From: an uncultured Porphyromonas sp.
Lineage (GTDB): Bacteria > Bacteroidota > Bacteroidia > Bacteroidales > Porphyromonadaceae
Reading direction: 5' to 3'
Assembly (NCBI GenBank): GCA_945875135.1
Contig: CAMCJO010000077.1
Location: 1-8,623 of the forward strand
DNA length: 8,623 nt
The position numbers and the translations under genes were made by a program. Shown one piece after another: positions 1-6,100 of this stretch. Position 1 is the stretch's first letter, and each line of letters starts with the position of its first letter. The notes below the pieces were generated by a model, which was not told the origin of the DNA, ran no database searches, and saw only the letters and a list, made by a program, of their open reading frames with translations.

Positions 1-54
1 CAGGGGTGGGTGCTTTAGTACGCTTCGTGTTGCACTTACTACTGGAAATTGCGG

Positions 55-186
55 CTGGAACTGAAAAGTTCCTCCCTTGGAACTGAAAAGTTCCTCCCTT
101 GGAACCGAAAAGTTCCTCCCTTGGAACCGAAAAGTTCCCCCCTTGGAACTAAAAAGTTCCAAGGCTGGAACCATTATGGAACTTTT
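55..186. repeat. 22-bp tandem repeat array, five good units plus one degenerate
   Basis: Units start at 55, 77, 99, 121, 143 and 165, exactly 22 bp apart with no spacers. The consensus is TTGGAACYGAAAAGTTCC followed by TCCC. Each of the first five units contains an inverted repeat, GGAAC...GTTCC. In units 1 and 2 this is a 6-bp stem (GGAACT/AGTTCC) closed by a GAAA loop. Units 3 and 4 carry C at the last stem position, which breaks the closing pair. Unit 4 has CCCC in place of CTCC in its tail. Unit 6 keeps GGAACC but its second half reads ATGGAAC, so the palindrome is lost. The array sits about 120 bp upstream of the hmuY promoter. Its function is unknown; it could be an intergenic repeat family of this genome, a protein-binding array, or part of an upstream gene's 3' region. 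Confidence 0.9.
141..164. repeat. Perfect 10-bp stem hairpin at the end of the tandem array
   Basis: CCTTGGAACT (141-150) and AGTTCCAAGG (155-164) are perfect reverse complements around an AAAA loop. This is the fifth 22-bp unit. Its tail changed from the usual CTCCC to AAGG, which extends the 6-bp stem of the other units to 10 bp. There is no T-run on either side, so an intrinsic terminator is not well supported, although the stem is strong enough to affect an RNA that reads through. It could also mark the end of a repeat element. Confidence 0.75.
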
Positions 187-259
187 ACAAACGCACCCGT
201 CTCCCCACACGAAGCAGCTAGCGATAGCACTACTGACCGCTCTGTGCTATGAGACGCTT

Positions 260-308
260 ATACCTAAACATTGGGACGGAACAAGCTTAATTACCGATGT
301 TTAGGTAT
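260..308. promoter_or_regulatory. 15-bp imperfect inverted repeat abutting the hmuY promoter
   Basis: ATACCTAAACATTGG (260-274) pairs with CCGATGTTTAGGTAT (294-308). Fourteen of fifteen positions are Watson-Crick and the remaining T272/G296 is a wobble in RNA. The loop is 19 bp. The right arm ends at the -33 element of the hmuY promoter, so a protein bound here could block or recruit RNA polymerase. Alternatively it is a hairpin ending an upstream transcript, but no T-run follows. Haem operons of this type are iron- or haem-responsive in P. gingivalis; linking this site to that control is inference. Confidence 0.55.
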
Positions 309-339
309 TGATTTGCGTAGGCTCTCCTTCATACCTTTG
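308..339 (+). promoter_or_regulatory. Bacteroidota-type promoter of hmuY
   Basis: TACCTTTG at 332-339 matches the Bacteroidota -7 consensus TAnnTTTG exactly. A TTG at 308-310 lies 21 bp upstream and fits the -33 element. A TTTG at 312-315 is a closer sequence match but its spacing (16 bp) is short. Transcription would start near 343-347, giving a leader of about 35 nt before the hmuY ATG at 381. No comparable promoter was found inside the operon, so this probably drives all the genes in the window. Confidence 0.65.
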
Positions 340-380
340 CAGAGCAATCAGACAACCAATTTTCTAAGCAAACAAAGTAT

Positions 381-1028
381 ATGAAGAAGACAATCCTACT
401 CTCTCTAGCGGCGCTTATGACGCTGCTACTATGTGCTTCGTGCAAAAGCGATAAGGACGAACCGAAGCCTGCGACCAAAAAAATCGTCGTAGACGCTTCC
501 GACTACACGAAGTGGGTCTACATCAACTTTGACAAGGGCGAAGTGGTCAACGTATCCACTCCTGAGACCGATCTGTCGTGGGATCTAGGTCTGCACCGCT
601 ACGACTTCAAGACCAACGGTGGCACCTCGGGCAAGGGCCAGGGCGCAGCCTTTCGCACCACCCAAAAGGATCTAATGGGTAACATACCTACTCCTAAGGA
701 TAGCGACTGGACGCTAGACCGTGAGGGTCTGCTCCTGATGAAGTTTGGTGCCAACAAGGATGGCAAGCACGATATGGAGTACAAGAAGCAGTCGGCCAAC
801 TTCCTCCTCACCTCAGAGCCTAAGGGCCAGGGGGGACAAGGCTACCTAAACAAGGGTATCATCAGCATGTCCGGTATGCCTCCCACGGTGACGATAGACC
901 CCTCTATCTTTCTCGTTCGCTCGGCTGCTGGGCAGATCGTCCGCGTCCGCGTCCTAGACTATCAGAATGCTACGAAGAAGACGGGACACATCACCCTAGA
1001 GTATACCATTCAGGCAGACAAGAAGTAA
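381..1028 (+). CDS. hmuY: HmuY-family haem-binding lipoprotein (haemophore)
   Basis: HmuY captures haem at the cell surface or in shed form and hands it to HmuR. This protein has 215 aa; P. gingivalis HmuY has 216. Residues 1-20 are a lipoprotein signal peptide ending in LLCAS, with lipidated Cys21. The charged KSDKDE that follows fits a surface-export signal. Matches to HmuY include KGEVVNV (52-58), LHRYD (71-75), SGKG (83-86), MEY (132-134) and a closing FLVR segment (177-180). HmuY of P. gingivalis ligates haem with His134 and His166. Here His130 aligns with the first, but the second position is Met163, with Met166 nearby. A His/Met or Met/Met site is therefore predicted. The gene is first in the operon, directly behind the promoter, with a strong hairpin after its stop. 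Family assignment is firm; the ligand prediction is inference from an alignment made by eye. Confidence 0.93.
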   Translation: MKKTILLSLAALMTLLLCASCKSDKDEPKPATKKIVVDASDYTKWVYINFDKGEVVNVSTPETDLSWDLGLHRYDFKTNGGTSGKGQGAAFRTTQKDLMGNIPTPKDSDWTLDREGLLLMKFGANKDGKHDMEYKKQSANFLLTSEPKGQGGQGYLNKGIISMSGMPPTVTIDPSIFLVRSAAGQIVRVRVLDYQNATKKTGHITLEYTIQADKK

Positions 1029-1040
1029 TCACCTCTTACC

Positions 1041-1083
1041 AGCTCGGAGCTACGAGAGAGTCCGCTCTCTGTGGCTCCGAGCT
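1041..1083 (+). terminator. Strong hairpin after hmuY (partial terminator or mRNA stabiliser)
   Basis: AGCTCGGAGC (1041-1050) pairs perfectly with GCTCCGAGCT (1074-1083). Inside, TAC (1051-1053) pairs with GTG (1071-1073), with one wobble. After a bulged G1054, AGAGAG (1055-1060) pairs with CTCTCT (1065-1070) around a TCCG loop. The stem is about 19 bp in all and starts 12 bases after the hmuY stop. No T-run follows, so it is not a textbook intrinsic terminator. A 3'-end stabiliser or partial terminator that leaves hmuY mRNA in excess over the downstream genes would fit its position. Confidence 0.7.
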
Positions 1084-1088
1084 TGCTT

Positions 1089-1130
1089 GGCTCTGAGCGT
1101 CTCTTAAGCGCACTGAGCCTATTTCCTTTT
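1089..1130 (+). terminator. Weaker second hairpin with T-rich tail before hmuR
   Basis: GGCTC (1089-1093) pairs with GAGCC (1115-1119). An inner GCGT/GCGC pairing (1097-1100 with 1108-1111) follows across a small internal loop. The stretch TATTTCCTTTT (1120-1130) comes immediately after. Short stem plus T-rich tail resembles a leaky terminator or attenuator. Together with the stronger hairpin upstream it could reduce read-through into hmuR. Stem quality is only moderate. Confidence 0.35.
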
Positions 1131-1149
1131 ACGCCCTAAGCTTTACTAT

Positions 1150-3111
1150 ATGAAAAGGTCTCTATACACCCTCCTCGCCCTACTCACCCTCGCAGGGACT
1201 CTCTCCGCTACCCCACTGCTCCCTCAGGACTCGACACTCGTAGATAGTACGAGGGTCAAGTGCCTTAGCGAGGTAGTCGTCACCGGTACCCGCACACGCT
1301 GCCCCATGAAAAACATCTCCATACCGATCCGCGTCGTCTCACCCAAAGAGATCGAAGCGGTGCAGGCACGATCCGTAGAGGATCTACTGCAGATGGTACT
1401 CCCTGGCGTGCAGACGAGCACCCACGGCACGCAAAATAGGATGAGCATACGGGGTCTCTCGGCGGACTACTACCTCTTCCTCGTAGATGGTGAGCGCATG
1501 ACCAACGAGGGCTCGGCCAGTAGCGTAGACCTGGAGCGTATAGATCCCTCATCGATAGAGCGCATCGAGATGCTACAAGGCTCTAGCTCGGCTCTCTATG
1601 GGAGCAATGCCATAGGCGGCGTGATCAACATCATCACGAAGCGGAGCCACAAGAAGCTCGGGGCCAACATCTCTAGCCACTACGACACGGAAAGCATACA
1701 GCGCTACAACGGCCGTCTGGTGATGAGACTGGGGCATGTGACCAGCACCACGACGGGCGGCTATGCCAAGCAGCATGACTACGAGCTGCCAGGAGTCAGT
1801 GCTGACAGACCACGCACGATGCCAGGCTTCTACTCCTTTAACATTGGAGAGAAGCTCCGCTACCTCTCCCCAGACAAGCGTCTCTCGATCACCGCTACGG
1901 GACGCTTTCACTCACGCATGCAGAACTTTGACGATAAGGAGAAGAACCGCTACCAAAGCCCCACGGGCAATCTGCAAGTACTCTACAAACCCACCGATGG
2001 ACACTCTATAGAGACCAGCTACCACATCGAGGGGTACAAGCGAGACAAGTACTTCTTCCTCGCCACGAAAGAGGAGGGTCCCTGGGAGCCACAGTTTAAC
2101 TACCTGACGCAGACGGCACGCATGCAGTACAACTACGACCCCTCAGAAGATCCCTACAAGCCCACCTTCAATGCAGGCGTCGAGATCCTCCACGAGAACC
2201 TGCGTAGCGTACAGGTGACCAATATGAATGACGTGCACCGCGCCTCGACCAAGACGCTCTACGGGCAGATGCTCTGGCGTATGGACAATAACTGGAGCAC
2301 TACCGTGGGACTCCGTCAGGATATGCACTCGACCTATGGCACGCACCTGACGCCTCGCCTGTCGATCATGTGGCGCAATCGCAACTACGCCCTACGCGTT
2401 AGCTATTCCGAGGGCTTTAGGTCGCCTTCACTCAAGGAGCTCTTTATGGACTGGGACCACAGAGGTATGTTTCGCATCAAAGGTGCCAAAGACCTCAAGC
2501 CAGAGATCAGCCACCTCGTAATGATCGCACCTGAGTACAACAACTCCTTTATGAACCTCTCCCTCTCGGCCTCCTACAATCGTATCAACAACCGTATCTA
2601 TACGCGCCCCGAGCAGGAGGGCCGTGTGCTCCAATATCGCAATGGGGAGAAGCCCCTAGACCTATGGAGCGGTACAGCGATGCTACGGGTCACACCCTTC
2701 GCAAACTTTGATATCAATGTCAACTATGCCTTCGTCCTAGAGCAGATGAAAGTGCAGGGCAAGACGCAATCCTTCCATATCCGCAGCACGAGACCGCACC
2801 ACATCAATGGCTCCGTACAGTATGGACACCGCTGGGGCTCGTACACCCTCTCGGGGCAGGTCTCAGGACGCTACCTCAGTGGCGTGACCTCTGCCGTCTA
2901 TGACAATGCCAGTGACGACTATAAGTACGCCACCTATCCTGGCTACGCGCTCTTTAGGGCGAGCGTCACGCAGCGCTGGCAGACCCTCCTAGACCTTAGC
3001 TTGACGCTGGGTTGCGACAACCTTTTCAACTATATGACTCCGATCATCGAGCAGGGCGCGTCGCTATCGCCTGGACGTAGCTACTTCGTTTCGCTCTCAC
3101 TGAACTACTAA
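1150..3111 (+). CDS. hmuR: TonB-dependent outer-membrane haem receptor HmuR
   Basis: HmuR imports haem across the outer membrane with TonB energy, taking it from HmuY. Residues 1-20 form a signal peptide. LSEVVVTGTR (39-48) is the usual start of the mature receptor, and the plug follows to about residue 155, with PGVQ, IRGL, VDGERM, IERIEMLQGSSSALYGSNAIGG and INIITK blocks. The remainder is a 22-strand-type beta-barrel ending in an aromatic residue (LSLNY). The length (653 aa) is typical. HmuR-type functional residues are visible: plug His92 (compare His95 of P. gingivalis HmuR) and His437 in DWDHRGMF, 14 residues after the FRSP motif (423-426), as His434 lies after YRAP. The NPDL motif is replaced by AKDL. 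It lies 121 bp after hmuY, from which two hairpins separate it, and 33 bp before hmuS. No internal promoter was recognised. Confidence 0.95.
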   Translation: MKRSLYTLLALLTLAGTLSATPLLPQDSTLVDSTRVKCLSEVVVTGTRTRCPMKNISIPIRVVSPKEIEAVQARSVEDLLQMVLPGVQTSTHGTQNRMSIRGLSADYYLFLVDGERMTNEGSASSVDLERIDPSSIERIEMLQGSSSALYGSNAIGGVINIITKRSHKKLGANISSHYDTESIQRYNGRLVMRLGHVTSTTTGGYAKQHDYELPGVSADRPRTMPGFYSFNIGEKLRYLSPDKRLSITATGRFHSRMQNFDDKEKNRYQSPTGNLQVLYKPTDGHSIETSYHIEGYKRDKYFFLATKEEGPWEPQFNYLTQTARMQYNYDPSEDPYKPTFNAGVEILHENLRSVQVTNMNDVHRASTKTLYGQMLWRMDNNWSTTVGLRQDMHSTYGTHLTPRLSIMWRNRNYALRVSYSEGFRSPSLKELFMDWDHRGMFRIKGAKDLKPEISHLVMIAPEYNNSFMNLSLSASYNRINNRIYTRPEQEGRVLQYRNGEKPLDLWSGTAMLRVTPFANFDINVNYAFVLEQMKVQGKTQSFHIRSTRPHHINGSVQYGHRWGSYTLSGQVSGRYLSGVTSAVYDNASDDYKYATYPGYALFRASVTQRWQTLLDLSLTLGCDNLFNYMTPIIEQGASLSPGRSYFVSLSLNY

Positions 3112-3144
3112 AAAGGGCTTCCCCCCTACTAAGACTCTCTCCCT

Positions 3145-6100
3145 ATGACTTTCTCCAAGAAGCATCTCTACTACATAGGAGTACCAGTACTACTGATACT
3201 CATCATCCTCGGTGCCTATCTCTTGTGGCCTAAGCCTGTGCGAGTCGCATTGGTCAATATGCCAGACTTCGTAGCCTCTCGTATGGCGGCTGCGACCGAC
3301 AAGAAGAATGTGCGCCTCACAGCCGTCACCGAGCTCTCGGAGCTGAAGAACTACGACGCCATGATCGCCTTCGGCATGGGGCTCAAGTGGACCGATGAGG
3401 ACCGCGCGCTGATCAAGCAACTAGGCGAGGAGCGCGGACTGAAGTACCTCGCCTACATGACCACAACGCCAGAGAATAACATCTCCAACCTAGACTCGCT
3501 ACAGCAGGAGAAGCTGGTCTCTTATCTGGCGAATGGCGGTACGAGCAACTACCGCTCGGGCTTTAACTACATCCGTAAGGAAATACTCGGCAAGTCGCTC
3601 CGCACGGGGACTATCGATGAGCCGATAGAGTACGGCTACGACCTACTCTTTACGGACGAAGACCCGGACCTCGCCTTCGACAGTGTCGAGAGCTTTCAGA
3701 AGTTCTACAACGAGCATGGCTACAAGGAGGGAGCTCCTCGCATTGCGCTCTTTACGGGCATCGCAGGCCCCTTCGGATCGAGCCGAGACTACTTAGACGA
3801 GTTGATCGGAGCGTTGGAGGAGTCAGGCTTTAACGTTTACCCGATCAGCGCTATGACATGCCGACTAGAGTTCCTCACGGAGATCAAGCCACAGGCGGTC
3901 ATCTACTTCGCCCACGGACGCTTCGGCGGCGACCCCGCCATCGCTTGGCTCAAGGAGCACAACGTGCCTATCTTCTCTCCGCTCATCGTGTCGGAGGAGT
4001 ATAGCGACTGGCTACAGGATAAGCAAGGCATGTGGGGCGGCTACCTCAGCCAGACGGTCGTAACGCCTGAGATAGATGGCGCGATCCTCCCCTTTGCGCT
4101 GGTGACACTGCGAGAGAACAAGCAGGGCTTTAAGGAGTTTCACACGATCCCCGAGCGTCTGCCCGACTTCTGCTCACTACTCCACCGCTATGTCAAGCTA
4201 CAGACGATGAGCAATGCGGACAAGCGCATAGCACTCTTCTACTTCAAGGGTCCTGGACAAAACAGTCTCGTGGCGCAAGGTATCGAGGTTGTGCCATCGC
4301 TCTACAACGTCCTGAAGTACCTACAGAGCCAAGGGTACGACCTGACAGGCTTGCCCGACACGGAGGAGGCTTTTGCAAAAGATCTGATGTCTCGTGGCGC
4401 CCTCTATAACAACTATGCGGAGGGAAACAAGCAGATGATGCTACACAGCAACTACCCCGCCTTTGTCTCGACGCAAGAGCTGACGCAATGGATCGACGAT
4501 ACCTTCCCCCCAGCACTCAAAGACAGCATAGAGACTCGCTATGGGGCGATCCCAGGACACGACTTCGTCTTAGAGCGTGACGGTGTCGAGGGCATGGCGG
4601 TGACCCGACTCACTTATGGTAAGGTAGCTCTCCTACCGCAGCCAGGGACTGGCAGCGGAGATCTAGACTTCAAGATGGTACACGGCTCTACCTCCGTACC
4701 CGCTTACCCATACATAGCGAGCTATCTGTGGGCTCGTAACGGCTGGCAAGCAGACGTCCTGATGCACTTCGGCACCCACGGCAGTCTGGAGTTTATCCCC
4801 GGCAAGCAGGTGGCTCTGAGCAACTACGACTACACCGATAGGCTCGTGCGTGACCTGCCACACATCTATTACTATACGACAGCAAATGTCGGCGAGTGTA
4901 TGATCGCCAAGCGTCGCTCCTACGGGCAGGCAGTCTCTTACTTAGCTCCACCCTTTATCGATACGCAGCTAGACAAAGAGATGCAACCGCTGCGCGACTT
5001 GACCGACCGCTACCTAGCTTCGGAAAAAGATGACGACGCGCTCTCCAAGCGAATCAAAGAGATGACCATCGTTAAGGGCTTCCACAGAGACCTCAAGCTA
5101 GACTCCACGATGAGCAAGCCCTACACGAGAGACGAGATCGAGCTGATTGCCAACTTTGTTGATGAGCTAGCTCACGCCAAGATAGTGGGCGGTATGTACA
5201 CGACGGGTGTTCCCTTCAGCTCAGAGAAGATTCGCTCTAGTGTCCGCCTCCTCTCGGTCGACCCAATAGCCTATGCACTGGCTCAGATAGATAAGTCTCG
5301 CGGACGGATCACCGACGCTCAGATCAAGGACGATGTCTACTTCAACGCTCGCTACCTCCGTCCTGCAGACCACTTCGTAGCTCGTGTTCAGGATCGGGAG
5401 ATTGCCGCCGGAGAGGTCGATGCGCTCATTCAGTCGCTAGGCGTCAGTGGTGCCGAGCTGGCGCGTGTCGATCAATTCCTCAAGGCACAACAAGAGGAGA
5501 GCGCACAATCTGGTATGATGGGCGGAATGCCTGCCGGTATGATGGGCGGTGACAAGGCAAAAGCTAAGCCACAAGGCAAGCCTAGCGGGATGCCTAGCGG
5601 TCACCCAGGCGGTATGCCCAAGGGAATGATGGGTGGCGGTATGCCTCCTCATGGCAAGCCCGCTAGTGCCGAGACGAAGCAAGACCCCAAGCTGGTACTC
5701 CTCGCCGAGGGTGTCAGCCTGTTGCGTCGCTCCGTGGCAGAGATACCATATTATAAGCGTATGCTGGCTACTTCGCCACAGCTCGAGCTAGCTTCGCTCG
5801 CCAATGCGCTCAGTGGAGGCTATACGGCACCTTCGCCAGGCGGTGACTTCATCGCCAGCCCCTCCGTACTACCCACAGGGCGCAACCTCTACGCCATCGA
5901 TCCCGAGATGACGCCCACAGCAAAGGCATGGGAAGACGGACAGCAACTAGCCGACGCTCTCCTAGCCGACTACCGCTCTCGTCACAACGACTCGATACCG
6001 CGCAAGGTGAGCTTCACCCTCTGGAGCAGTAGCTTCATCGAGAGCGAGGGCACCACCATCGCTGAGATTATGGCACTCCTCGGTGTCGAGCCCGTGCGTG

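Larger units (their letters stand above)
1..380. other. Upstream non-coding region of the hmu operon
   Basis: No convincing gene lies here. Bases 1-54 show nothing recognisable, and I cannot tell whether they belong to the end of an upstream gene. Bases 55-186 are a tandem hairpin repeat, 187-259 show nothing clear, 260-308 form an inverted repeat, and 308-339 form a promoter. Bases 340-380 are the likely transcribed leader of hmuY. It is A-rich just before the ATG and has no clear Shine-Dalgarno sequence, which is normal in Bacteroidota. The short open frames here come from the 22-bp repeat, whose length is not a multiple of three, so they change frame from unit to unit and do not look like genes. 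Confidence 0.7.

Noticed and set aside
55..186. CRISPR array
   Set aside because: The units are contiguous with no unique spacers, are only 22 bp long, and there are no cas genes nearby.
49..304. Short + strand open frames across the tandem array with repeated KSSSLGTEKF-like peptides
   Set aside because: They arise from a 22-bp repeat that shifts frame every unit, have no signal for translation and match no family I know.
176..304. Possible 42-codon leader peptide frame starting just after the array and ending in the inverted repeat
   Set aside because: No promoter or ribosome site is visible, the frame stops before the mapped hmuY promoter, and there is no regulatory codon run to suggest attenuation.
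1131..1149. Separate hmuR promoter at TAAGCTTTA
   Set aside because: It fits TAnnTTTG poorly (wrong spacing and no final G), and no matching upstream element was seen.
1224..1911. Minus-strand open frames opposite hmuR
   Set aside because: They are shadows of a strongly supported receptor gene and their products look like nothing known.
5437..5682. Minus-strand frame rich in His and Thr opposite the Met-rich segment
   Set aside because: Its composition is the antisense reading of the GMMGG/GGMP repeat in hmuS.
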